DNA from: DASZZV01 sp035544835
Lineage (GTDB): Bacteria; Acidobacteriota; Thermoanaerobaculia; Gp7-AA8
Assembly (NCBI GenBank): GCA_035544835.1
Contig: DASZZV010000378.1
Coordinates: 1-10,904 of the forward strand
Reading direction: 5' to 3'
DNA length: 10,904 nucleotides
In this document: positions 1 through 7,125 of the stretch, one piece after another
Numbering within the stretch: position 1 is the first letter of the stretch
Layout of the letters: each line of letters starts with the position of its first letter
Translations under genes and position numbers: made by a program
The notes under the pieces: generated by a model
Databases searched by the model: none
Told to the model about the DNA's origin: nothing
Seen by the model: only the letters and a program-made list of their open reading frames with translations

Positions 1-297
1 TGCCGCCGCCCCAGACTCAGGTCGCTCCACAAGAACGGCGCCGCGGGACGGCGCCGGGCCAGGCGGCAAAGATGCCGCCACTCCGGACAACCCAGCTCCG
101 AAAACCCTGGGGCCCAAATCGAGCACCCCGGAGTGGCGACATCCTGTCGCCTGGCCCGGCGGCATCCCGTGCCGCCGCCCCAGACTCAGGTCGCTCCACA
201 AGAACGGCGCCGCGGGACGGCGCCGGGCCAGGCGGCAAAGATGCCGCCACTCCGGACAACCCAGCTCCGAAAACCCTGGGGGCGCAAGTCGAGCACC
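1..297. repeat. Tandem array of ~170-bp REP/BIME-like units, truncated at both ends
   Basis: Bases 1-127 recur at 170-297 almost unchanged (offset 169, then 170 after a one-base insertion near 280), so the window holds about 1.75 units and the array probably continues to the left. Within a unit, arm 44-86 and arm 128-169 are near-complementary around a 41-nt spacer. Each arm is also a hairpin by itself: GGCGGCA/TGCCGCC at 62-79 and GGCGACA/TGTCGCC at 135-151. The second copy has one hairpin (231-248) and the match stops at about 297, 46 bp before the ankyrin gene. Open frames run through the array, but they follow the repeat and are not judged to be genes. This layout resembles paired REP elements. 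The family itself is not identified. Confidence 0.85.
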
Positions 298-342
298 TTT
301 GTCATATCATCTCGCCTTCCCCAAAAGCCCTGGAGGTTTGCG

Positions 343-1131
343 ATGCGACTTGTTGTCATCTTCACCGCCGTTGTGCTCACAGCCGGTACGCTCATGGCGC
401 AAAGTGATATGCCGCCCCTGCTAGAGGCGGCACACGATGGCGACGTCGCTGGCGTCCGAAAAGCACTGGCCGGCGCGGCCGACATCGAGATGGCCGATGC
501 CCAGGGCTGGAACGCCCTGATGATGGCCGCCGATCGGGGGAAACTGGAGGCGGTGAAGTTCCTCCTCGAAAATGGGGCGAAGATCAACGCGCAGAACACG
601 CAGGGGCTGACCCCGCTCATGTGCACCGCGCATGGGGATCACGGCGACGTCGCCGCCCTGCTCCTCGAGAAAGGCGCCAAACTCGATGTCGGTGACGAAG
701 ACAAGAACACAGCTTTGATGTGGGCGGCCAGAGAAGGAGCTCCGGCCGTGGCAGCAGCCCTCATAGCGGCAAAAGCGCCTCTGAACTCTCGAAACAAAAA
801 TGGCTCAACAGCGATCTTCTGGTCGTCCCGAATGGAGGACTCCCAGGAAAAGGCGATCGACGTAGCGAAGGCCATCATCGCGGCCGGTGCCGACGTCAAC
901 CTCAGCACCGAAGACGGCGAGACGCCGCTGATCCGAGCGATCAAGAATCACTCCTGGCGAACCGTCGAGGGCCTCGTGGCCGCGAAGGCCTTCATCGATG
1001 CCCAGGACAAGGAAGGAGAGTCAGCTCTTTCACTGGCCGCGGCGAACCAGGACGCCGATCTTACAAAGCTCCTCACCGAAAAGGGCACGCGAAAGCCGGC
1101 CGCGAAACCGAAGCTGAAGGGAAAGAAGTAG
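343..1131 (+). CDS. Secreted ankyrin-repeat protein
   Basis: This 262-aa protein is a stack of about seven ankyrin repeats behind a signal peptide. The N-terminus (MRLVVIFTAVVLTAGTLMA, then QSD) is a typical Sec signal with predicted cleavage after Ala19. Repeats lie at roughly residues 24-52, 53-86, 88-120, 122-153, 154-191, 192-224 and 225-248, with the usual signatures such as G-x-T-P-L/A-L, a two-helix core and G-A-K/D-x-N. The fifth is longer, with extra residues between its helices. A short basic tail (KPAAKPKLKGKK) ends the protein. The ATG at 343 is chosen because GGAGG sits six bases upstream and the signal peptide begins there; the frame stays open upstream to 133 only because it runs through the repeat array. 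Ankyrin repeats mediate protein binding. The partner is unknown, and the location is inferred to be periplasmic or extracellular. The broken hydrolase begins 45 bp downstream. Confidence 0.9.
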   Translation: MRLVVIFTAVVLTAGTLMAQSDMPPLLEAAHDGDVAGVRKALAGAADIEMADAQGWNALMMAADRGKLEAVKFLLENGAKINAQNTQGLTPLMCTAHGDHGDVAALLLEKGAKLDVGDEDKNTALMWAAREGAPAVAAALIAAKAPLNSRNKNGSTAIFWSSRMEDSQEKAIDVAKAIIAAGADVNLSTEDGETPLIRAIKNHSWRTVEGLVAAKAFIDAQDKEGESALSLAAANQDADLTKLLTEKGTRKPAAKPKLKGKK

Positions 1132-1176
1132 CGCAGCTCGGCCCAGATATTCGATTACCGAGACGAGGAGAGCCTC

Positions 1177-1540
1177 ATGAGGAGTTTCGCAGTTCTTGGG
1201 ATATGCCTGCAGCCCGGAGCCGGTCACCCGGGCTTTCACTCACCTCAATTCAAAAATCTACGTCCCGATGCAGGGACCGAGTGAGTTGGGCGCGAGTGGC
1301 AAACTGCTGAACTGGGATCGCACAGCCGATCTTGCGAAGATCAACGTTCCGGCGCTCGTCATCGCCGGCCGTTACGACACGATGGAACCAGCCTGGGTGG
1401 AGAAGATGTCGAAGCTCCTCCCAAATGGCCGCTTTCTCCTCTGTCCAAATGGCAGCCACATGTCGATGTACGACGATCAGAAAACGTACTTTGACGGTCT
1501 GATCCGGTTTCTGGGAGACGTCGACGCGGGACGGCATTGA
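1177..1540 (+). pseudogene. Proline iminopeptidase-type alpha/beta hydrolase remnant (internal deletion plus frameshift)
   Basis: A start with a GA-rich ribosome-binding region (GAGGAG) gives MRSFAVLGICLQ, which looks like the beginning of a signal peptide. That frame then stops at about 1284. From about 1212 a different frame reads PEPVTRAF and continues to 1540 as the C-terminal third of a prolyl aminopeptidase-like alpha/beta hydrolase: the MQGPSE and WDRT segments, VPALVIAGRYD carrying the family's catalytic Asp, and CPNGSH carrying the catalytic His. The cap region and the GxSxG nucleophile elbow are absent. Full-length family members are about 300 residues or more, so some 600 bp seem to be missing at about 1205-1212, with a frame change. 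It could instead be read as a roughly 90-residue ORF from the ATG at 1270, but without the Ser it could not be a hydrolase. An assembly collapse would look the same. Confidence 0.72.
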
Positions 1541-1645
1541 GCCCCTCGTAAAAAAAAGTAGACGATTGCCTGGACGGTCCAGCCACGGCGCCCGTATCAC
1601 TCATCGGCCGTTGCGAAACCGGCCCGGCTCCTCCCTGTGACTCGC

Positions 1646-1678
1646 GCGGCTGCTTGCGCCTCCTACCGCAAGCGCCGC
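1646..1678. repeat. Strong hairpin
   Basis: GCGGC (1646-1650) pairs with GCCGC (1674-1678), and GCTTGCG (1652-1658) pairs with CGCAAGC (1667-1673). The loop has 8 nt and T1651 is a single bulged base. No T-run follows, so an intrinsic terminator is unlikely. Confidence 0.6.
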
Positions 1679-1768
1679 GTGAGGCGCGTCGGGAATGGCG
1701 TTGTCATCCCAACCAGCGAGCTGTTATTCCAACGACGTGATGTTGTTGAAGAGAACGATGACACGCGG

Positions 1769-1903
1769 CGTAGGGACGCGCAGCGCGTCCTGCACCCCGA
1801 ACGCCGTGTCGACGCTCTTTACGAATTGAAGAATCACTGCGTTGTTGCTCGCCGAGCCCCTACCCGAATCGAGGTACCGGACGCGCAACTGCGCGTCCCT
1901 ACG
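1769..1903. repeat. 135-bp element with 14-bp perfect inverted ends
   Basis: CGTAGGGACGCGCA (1769-1782) is exactly complementary to TGCGCGTCCCTACG (1890-1903). Each end also folds on itself: GGACGCGC-A-GCGCGTCC at 1774-1790 and GGACGCGCA-AC-TGCGCGTCC at 1879-1898. The pattern could be a small non-autonomous element or two copies of one short palindromic repeat in opposite orientation. No transposase and no clear target duplication are visible. Confidence 0.6.
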
Positions 1904-1942
1904 TGCGAGATTGGGTCGAAAGTCGCAAACCTTCACCTCTTC

Positions 1943-1974
1943 TTGACATACCCGAGCCCTGTCCCAGGTGATAG
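1943..1974 (+). promoter_or_regulatory. Possible promoter of the SnoaL-like gene
   Basis: A perfect -35-like TTGACA (1943-1948) lies 54 bp before the start codon at 2003. The best -10-like match, TGATAG (1969-1974), is 20 bp away, longer than the usual 16-18, so the -10 assignment is doubtful. Confidence 0.25.
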
Positions 1975-2002
1975 CCTCCCCTCCATCAAAACGGAGGAAT
2001 TC

Positions 2003-2374
2003 ATGGATATCAAACAGGTCGGAGACAAGCTCGTTGAGCTGTGCAAGCAGGGAAAGCATCTGGAGGCCATTGACGCGATCTACGACAAGAACATCGTCAG
2101 CGTAGAGGCGATGTCAGGTGGACCCGATATGCCGGCAGAAATGCACGGGATCGATGCGATCCGTGGCAAGAACGAGTGGTGGCTCGCCAATCATGAGGTT
2201 CATTCCGGCGACGCCAAAGGGCCGTATGTGAACGGTGACCGTTTTGCCGTCGACTTCAATTTCGACATCACGCCGAAAGTCGGACCGATGGAAGGGAAGC
2301 GCCACACCATGCAGGAGGTCGCTCTATACACCGTGAAGGACGGCAAGATCGTTCGCGAAGAATTCTTCTACTAG
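2003..2374 (+). CDS. SnoaL-like / NTF2-like small domain protein
   Basis: The 123-aa product has the size and layout of a stand-alone SnoaL-like (NTF2 superfamily) domain: an N-terminal helical part (MDIKQVGDKLVELCKQGKHL, then residues around EAIDAIYDKNIVSVEA), a central G-I-D-A-I-R-G-K-N-E-W-W helix, and C-terminal strands ending in V-A-L-Y-T-V-K-D-G-K-I-V-R-E-E-F-F-Y. These cone-shaped alpha+beta barrels serve as small isomerases, hydrolases or ligand binders, and the sequence alone does not say which. There is no signal peptide, so it is inferred to be cytosolic. The ATG at 2003 is preceded by GGAGG five bases upstream. The frame is open far upstream, back to 1637, but that part is repeat-derived and rejected. 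The penicillin-binding protein gene starts 96 bp later. Nothing links the two functionally. Confidence 0.85.
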   Translation: MDIKQVGDKLVELCKQGKHLEAIDAIYDKNIVSVEAMSGGPDMPAEMHGIDAIRGKNEWWLANHEVHSGDAKGPYVNGDRFAVDFNFDITPKVGPMEGKRHTMQEVALYTVKDGKIVREEFFY

Positions 2375-2470
2375 CACTTCGCCCGTCTCAGCGACTACCG
2401 TAACAGAGAGGATTGATCGAAAGACTTCGAGCCAATGAGCCGTGGCAGTCTCGTTGCACAAGGGACGAAC

Positions 2471-4759
2471 ATGCTCGATCGCCGCCGGCGGATCCTTATT
2501 GTTCTTGCCGCCATTTTCTGTCTGTTACTGGTCGTCGCGCTCGCCCTTCTCCTCCATTACAACTCGCGCCTCTCCGACGAGATCGTCTCTGCGCCATGGC
2601 GGAATCCGATCGAGATCGTGAGCCTGGCCCGCGGCGCCGATAGCCGGCCAGTCGTCCGCGTGTACGGTGACGACTGGCGGGTCACAGAACCGGTCCGCCT
2701 TCGCGACCTGCCGCTCCACGTTCCGAGAGCCTTTCTCGCCGCTGAAGATGTCCGCTTCTATCATCACTTCGGCATCGATCCGACCGGGATCCTCCGTGCC
2801 CTTTTCGCCGACCTGCGCGGAGGCCGTCTGGCCCAGGGAGCCAGCACGATTCCGCAGCAGCTCATCAAGGGCAAGCTGTTCTCGAACGAGCGCACCTTTC
2901 GCCGGAAGATCCCCGAGATGTTTCTGGCAGTTCTCCTCTCGGCGCGAATGTCCAAAGACGACATCCTCGAGGGGTATATGAACGAGGTTTACCTGGGGCA
3001 ATTCGGCGGTGCTCCGGTCCTCGGCATCGATGAAGCAGCCAGAATCTACTTCGACAAACCACCCGGTGCGCTGACCGTGGACGAGGCGGCGCTCATCGCC
3101 GGAATCATTCGAGCTCCGAATCGAGCCAATCCGACCGAGCATGAGGACCAGGCCCGCACCAGGCGCGATTCCATTCTCGGGACCATGCGAGATCAGAAAT
3201 GGATCAGCAGCGAAGAGCTCGAGCAGGCCATCCACCGCCCCATTCGACTTCATCCGGGCCGCCTCCCCGATACACCCTATGGTCACTATCTCTCGGCTAT
3301 GCGGACCGAACTGGCGTCGATCAAGAACCTGCATCTACCGAGAAGCGGCGCCAGGATCTTCTGTGCCATGGAACCGACCATGCAGCTTGCCGCCGAGGCG
3401 ACGGCTCGGCGCGGTCTCGGTGGGTTGCAGGCCCGTTACTCCTGGCTGCGCCGTCAGGCCGACCTTCAGATCGCCATTCTCAGCGCCGATCCGCGAACCG
3501 GAGCCGTTCGGGCTCTCGTCGGCAGCCGCGACTTCAGTCGCGATTCCTACGACCGCACCCGACGAATGCATCGGCAGCCAGGTTCGGCCATCAAACCTTT
3601 CGTCTATGCGGCCGCGTTGGCTTCGAAGAAATTCACGACCTCTAGCGTGTTACTCGACGAACCGCTGCAGATTCGCCTTGACCGCCGCCGCGTCTGGGAG
3701 CCTCATGACTATGACAACCGCTTCCGCGGCCCAGTCATGCTCCGGACTGCCGTCGAGAAATCGCTCAACGTCCCGGCTGTGCGCGTCGGAGAGGCGGTGG
3801 GTTTACCGAAAGTCATCGAGCAGCTGAAGAAGTTCGGCTTCGATGACGACTTTGAACCCGTCCCCTCTCTCCCCCTCGGCGTCACCGACGTGACCTTGCG
3901 GGAACTGGTCTCCGGCTATAGCGTTTTTCCCACCCTTGGTGAGAGCCATCCGCTTCACATTGTCGAAGAGGTCCGCGATATCAAGGGCCGCTCGCTCTAC
4001 AAGTTCAAGGACCAGCCTGAGAGGGTGCTCGATCCGCCGGTCGCCTGGATCGTTCATGATCTCCTCCGTGGAGTCGTGGGCCGCGGCACCGCTTCCAGGC
4101 TCGTCGACGAAGGTCTCGGGTTCGTGGCCGGCAAGACAGGGACGACCAGCGACTACCGCGACGCCTGGTTCATCGGATACTCGCCCGACCTCGTTACCGG
4201 CCTGTGGGTCGGATGCGACGGCGGAACGCCGATCCGTCTTTCGGCCGGAGAGGCTGCCGTTCCACTGTGGAGCGAGTATGCCCGGCACATCCGCATGCAA
4301 ACCTCCGAGCTGCCGCCCCCGGCAGGGGTCGTTTTTCAGGAGATCGATCCCTCAAGCGGCGGGATCTGGGAGGACGGTTGCGAGGGGCCGGTGAAGGAGA
4401 CCTACCTCACCGGAACGGAGCCGCGGGAAACGTGTCACGGCGAGCCGCTGACGCGAAGAGCTCTGCTGGCGCGAGCCGCCGGCAATCCGGAACCAGGCCA
4501 GATCAGCGAGGAGCAATCGCGCTCGTTGTCGCAGGACACAAACAGTGACACCTCGTATGCACCCGAGTCCCCGGACGTTCAATCGGCTCCCCAACCCGGA
4601 AGGATTCCGGAAATCGTCGAACGTGATGACGAAGAGTCCGACAACGTCTCCGCTCAGCAGAGTCGCGACGAGAGTCTCAACCGATCCCACAGGAAAAAGC
4701 ATCATTCACACCGCTCACATCATCGAAGAAAAAGTTTCTTCCGTCGTATCTTCGGCTGA
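2471..4759 (+). CDS. Bifunctional class A penicillin-binding protein (GT51 transglycosylase plus transpeptidase)
   Basis: This 762-aa enzyme polymerises lipid II into glycan strands and cross-links the stem peptides at the outer face of the inner membrane. Residues 4-7 are Arg and a single membrane anchor spans about 8-28. The GT51 domain shows AEDVRFYHHFG (catalytic Glu92), GASTIPQQL (123-131) and EGYMNEVYLG (167-176). The transpeptidase domain shows the SxxK motif GSAIKP (Ser372 nucleophile, Lys375), the SxN motif SLN (431-433) and KTGT (555-558), so both activities should be intact. Two cysteines (637, 655) lie in a C-terminal segment often seen in this family. A Ser/Glu-rich low-complexity stretch (about 675-740) and a His/Arg/Lys-rich tail (739-759) follow. 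The ATG at 2471 has AAGGGA five bases upstream and gives a conventional N-terminus; the ATG at 2435 would add 12 residues and has no good ribosome-binding site. The closest subclass, PBP1A or PBP1B, is not settled. Confidence 0.96.
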   Translation: MLDRRRRILIVLAAIFCLLLVVALALLLHYNSRLSDEIVSAPWRNPIEIVSLARGADSRPVVRVYGDDWRVTEPVRLRDLPLHVPRAFLAAEDVRFYHHFGIDPTGILRALFADLRGGRLAQGASTIPQQLIKGKLFSNERTFRRKIPEMFLAVLLSARMSKDDILEGYMNEVYLGQFGGAPVLGIDEAARIYFDKPPGALTVDEAALIAGIIRAPNRANPTEHEDQARTRRDSILGTMRDQKWISSEELEQAIHRPIRLHPGRLPDTPYGHYLSAMRTELASIKNLHLPRSGARIFCAMEPTMQLAAEATARRGLGGLQARYSWLRRQADLQIAILSADPRTGAVRALVGSRDFSRDSYDRTRRMHRQPGSAIKPFVYAAALASKKFTTSSVLLDEPLQIRLDRRRVWEPHDYDNRFRGPVMLRTAVEKSLNVPAVRVGEAVGLPKVIEQLKKFGFDDDFEPVPSLPLGVTDVTLRELVSGYSVFPTLGESHPLHIVEEVRDIKGRSLYKFKDQPERVLDPPVAWIVHDLLRGVVGRGTASRLVDEGLGFVAGKTGTTSDYRDAWFIGYSPDLVTGLWVGCDGGTPIRLSAGEAAVPLWSEYARHIRMQTSELPPPAGVVFQEIDPSSGGIWEDGCEGPVKETYLTGTEPRETCHGEPLTRRALLARAAGNPEPGQISEEQSRSLSQDTNSDTSYAPESPDVQSAPQPGRIPEIVERDDEESDNVSAQQSRDESLNRSHRKKHHSHRSHHRRKSFFRRIFG

Positions 4760-5205
4760 TTCTCGGGCTTATAAATCGGGACCGTAGGGGCGCGCTGCTG
4801 ACACCCTCGGCCTTTTCGGCGTAACGCACTCACACGGATCGCTCGCCCCTCCCCCTCCGCAATCTCCCCACCGCCTGAAAACGCACCGCGGAGCTAGACG
4901 CTTCACGCGCCGCATCTGCTCGTCCTCGAGATCGTCCTGGCCGCCGCACAGCGGAACGGGATGTGCGGCCACTTGGGCGGCCCCGCGCCCACGAGTTTTG
5001 GAAGAAATTGCGAAGATTCCCGACGAAACGCTAAATTCCTGCCGCGAATCAGTCAGCTCTGTGGTAAAGAGTCGCCTCACAAAATTACTCGACACGCATC
5101 GCTGACGCCAATCAAGAAGGCCGGCAGTTTTCGTAACAGAGTCAACACTGCCTTCCCTTGAGTGAGCGAACGAGCCACCTCAAGCCAGGAATGGTTGGAG
5201 GGGAA
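4760..5205. other. 446-bp gap without a convincing gene
   Basis: Neither strand offers a gene with a ribosome-binding site and protein-like composition. A minus-strand frame (4769-5095) is Arg/Cys/Gly-rich and looks like translated non-coding DNA. An 8-bp inverted repeat, GCCGCACA (4943-4950) with TGTGCGGC (4962-4969), is present. No intrinsic terminator follows the penicillin-binding protein gene. A weak promoter candidate for the lipoprotein gene lies at 5008-5036. Confidence 0.5.
5008..5036 (+). promoter_or_regulatory. Possible sigma70-type promoter for the lipoprotein gene
   Basis: TTGCGA (5008-5013) and CTAAAT (5031-5036) are separated by 17 bp, in a locally AT-richer stretch. This would give a leader of about 160 nt before the start at 5206. 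The match is only moderate. Confidence 0.25.
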
Positions 5206-6789
5206 ATGGTATTTCAGAAACTCGCAGCGCGCCGTTCGTCGGTTCTCGTCTCACTTCTCGCAACACTGCTGGTGCTGGCCGGATGCCAGACAGAACGCCC
5301 TTCCCCCACGGAACCGAGCAGTGAGGTTCAGCTCTTTGGCTTCGTCCACGGGGCTGCCGGCTCAACCCTTTCCGGGGCCACCGTTTCGATCGGAACTCAC
5401 ACCGCCTCGTCCGACTCTACCGGTCTTTATCGGCTGACAGGACTCTCCACCGGCCACGAGTCGGTGACGGTGAAGAGAGCAGGGTTTCAAGATGTCACTA
5501 AGACCGTTGATCTCGACCGAAGCGTGGCCAATCAACTCGACATCACGCTCATACCCGCCAGCGGTAGCGGAACCATCAGCGGTGACGTCGGCGCTGCCGT
5601 TGGTCCCCTTTCCGGAGTGACGATGACGGCCGACGGCGTTTCTGTCACGACATCCAGCGACGGAACATTTTCCCTGAGTGGGTTGACCGCGGGCGCCGTG
5701 ATGTTGAACGCCCACAAGGATGGATTTGAAGACGTAAATTCGCAGGTCAACTCCGGAGACTCGGTCCACGTCGTGATGACGGCGCGTGTGGTGACTCCTC
5801 CGACGGGCCCTCCGACTAGCTCAACCGCCACGCTTTCCGGTACCGTGACCGCCGCCGGCTCTCCGGTGAGTGGCGCAGTCGTCTCGGCGCAGGGGCAGAC
5901 CGCGACAACGGCGACGGACGGAAGGTATTTGCTGACCGCCCTCACTTCTGGCACTACGACTGTCTCGATTTCCAAGAGCGGGTTCACTACCGCTTCGCAA
6001 ACGGTCACCCTCAACGCCGGGGCCAACGCACTGAACATTACGCTCCTCGCCTCGGGGTCCGGTGGTGGGGGCACAAGCAGTCTGTCCGGGACGATCGCGA
6101 CGACCACAGGCACACCAATCGCCGACGCGACTATCACGACCCAGTCACAAACGGTCACCTCTGGAATCGATGGTAAGTACAATATCTCCGGCCTTCCCGC
6201 CGGTCTTTCAACTGTTACGGTCTCGAAGACTGGTTTCCAGACCAACGTTAAGGAAGTGACCCTAGTGAATGGGTCGAATACGCTTAACATCAGTTTGACT
6301 TCAGGGTCGGACGCGACGGTGAGGGTGTATGGAAGGGTTAGCGCGGGGTCAATTGTCGATTTCGGCATCGCCGGAGCCACGCTCACATTTCAAGGGAAGA
6401 CTACGACTTCGGCGGCGGATGGCTCTTTCGAGCTCAAAGGTCTGACGTTCGAGCCCGGCACTTTCACGACCACAAAGCCGGGGTTTAAAGATGACCAGCG
6501 CCTGAACGTTACGCCAGACATGCCTCAATTCAGCGTAAACATTAAGCTTGTTACTTCTTCTGTTTCTATTTCCGGGCCCATCATTGGTGCACTTGGGGCC
6601 ATCCCAGGAGTCACGGTCACCGTTCAAGGCATCACAGTGGTTTCCGACGATCGAGGCTGGTATTTCATAAATGGTTTGACATCCGGCTCGCAAACGGTCA
6701 CCGCAAGAAAAGAGGGGTACCAGAACTATTCGACTTTTGTGAATCTACATTCGGGAGACCAGAATCAGTCCATATATCTGGAGCGTTGA
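5206..6789 (+). CDS. Lipoprotein with six tandem carboxypeptidase-regulatory-like domains
   Basis: The 527-aa product starts with a lipoprotein signal: basic residues (KLAARR), a hydrophobic core, and the lipobox LAGC with Cys27 as the lipidation site. The rest is six tandem beta-sandwich domains of about 75 residues, at roughly 41-116, 122-193, 208-281, 291-365, 371-448 and 453-526. Each repeats the pattern G-x-V, S-G-A-x-V, a T-x-x-D-G-x-Y/F core, G-L-x-x-G, V-T-V-x-K-x-G-F/Y and a closing N-x-x-I-x-L strand, typical of carboxypeptidase-regulatory-like (transthyretin-like) domains. Pro/Thr-rich and SGSGGGG linkers separate domains 2/3 and 3/4. No catalytic domain is present, so a structural, adhesive or carbohydrate-contacting surface role is inferred. 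The ATG at 5206 is chosen for its GGAGGGG ribosome-binding site four bases upstream; the ATG at 5191 and the TTG at 5158 have poor spacing. Confidence 0.88.
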   Translation: MVFQKLAARRSSVLVSLLATLLVLAGCQTERPSPTEPSSEVQLFGFVHGAAGSTLSGATVSIGTHTASSDSTGLYRLTGLSTGHESVTVKRAGFQDVTKTVDLDRSVANQLDITLIPASGSGTISGDVGAAVGPLSGVTMTADGVSVTTSSDGTFSLSGLTAGAVMLNAHKDGFEDVNSQVNSGDSVHVVMTARVVTPPTGPPTSSTATLSGTVTAAGSPVSGAVVSAQGQTATTATDGRYLLTALTSGTTTVSISKSGFTTASQTVTLNAGANALNITLLASGSGGGGTSSLSGTIATTTGTPIADATITTQSQTVTSGIDGKYNISGLPAGLSTVTVSKTGFQTNVKEVTLVNGSNTLNISLTSGSDATVRVYGRVSAGSIVDFGIAGATLTFQGKTTTSAADGSFELKGLTFEPGTFTTTKPGFKDDQRLNVTPDMPQFSVNIKLVTSSVSISGPIIGALGAIPGVTVTVQGITVVSDDRGWYFINGLTSGSQTVTARKEGYQNYSTFVNLHSGDQNQSIYLER

Positions 6790-7073
6790 AGCATTCAATA
6801 AACTGTCCCATAGGCAGAGACGTAGCACAGGAAAAACAGATATGCGGGCACGCGAGCAGAAGGTGTGCATCCAATACCGGTTGTTCGTCCGCAGACCCCT
6901 CCCGCTCCAGGTTACGGCCGTGCAGGTTGCGCGGCCGATAGCCTTCTGTTGGTACGGGCGGGTCCCCCCAAGGTCCTTCTTCGTCGCTTGAACTGCGTGG
7001 AAACACGCTGCTGCGTCCGAAACCGCGCCATTCGCCCGCGCGTTTCCACCGCGCCGCGAGTTACGGCACCAAC
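6790..7073. other. 284-bp convergent gap with an inverted repeat
   Basis: This lies between the convergent lipoprotein and nrdJ genes. GTGGAAACACGC (6997-7008) pairs with GCGCGTTTCCAC (7038-7049) at 11 of 12 positions. On the minus strand an open frame (7006 down to 6698) reads partly protein-like, with segments such as GYRPRNLHGRNLERE and SCATSLPMGQFIECF. It runs into the end of the lipoprotein gene and has no clear ribosome-binding site, so it is not called as a gene. It may be an old interspersed or insertion-sequence-derived fragment, but this is unproven. Confidence 0.4.
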
Positions 7074-7098
7074 AAAAAAACGGCCGGTTTCCCGGCCG
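7074..7098 (-). terminator. Intrinsic terminator of nrdJ
   Basis: Read on the minus strand, a 7-bp GC stem CGGCCGG/CCGGCCG closes a GAAA tetraloop and is followed at once by seven T residues (the A-run at 7074-7080). It lies 27 bp beyond the nrdJ stop codon. On the plus strand the same stem is followed by GGTTTT, so it may also weakly stop transcription from the lipoprotein side. Confidence 0.9.
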
Positions 7099-7125
7099 GT
7101 TTTGAATTGAATCTATGAATCGGGC

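Larger units (their letters stand above)
1541..2002. other. 462-bp gap with hairpins and a possible minus-strand gene remnant
   Basis: No intact gene is visible. The gap holds a strong hairpin at 1646-1678 and an element with inverted ends at 1769-1903, both listed separately. On the minus strand the frame ending at 1724 reads protein-like between the palindromes (SNNAVILQFVKSVDTAFGVQ, then VIVLFNNITSLE and stop). The stretches crossing the palindromes (DAQLRV, DALRVPT) look like translated repeat. This may be the 3' end of a decayed gene invaded by repeats, but I recognise no family. The last 60 bases hold the likely promoter and ribosome-binding site of the next gene. Confidence 0.5.

Noticed and set aside
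1..297. A CRISPR array
   Set aside because: The repeat unit is about 170 bp with no unique spacers. Both the hairpins and the sequences between them are repeated, so this is a REP-like tandem array.
133..342. A 70-residue N-terminal extension of the ankyrin protein
   Set aside because: It runs through the tandem repeat array, lacks a ribosome-binding site, and would bury the signal peptide. The ATG at 343 has GGAGG six bases upstream.
1637..2002. A 122-residue N-terminal extension of the SnoaL-like protein
   Set aside because: It crosses palindromic repeats, is Arg-rich and unlike the domain. The ATG at 2003 has a strong ribosome-binding site and yields a complete domain.
2525..3334. A 269-residue minus-strand frame inside the penicillin-binding protein gene, and 5532-6386 inside the lipoprotein gene
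   Set aside because: They are mirror frames of genes with clear domain motifs and have no ribosome-binding sites or recognisable domains of their own.
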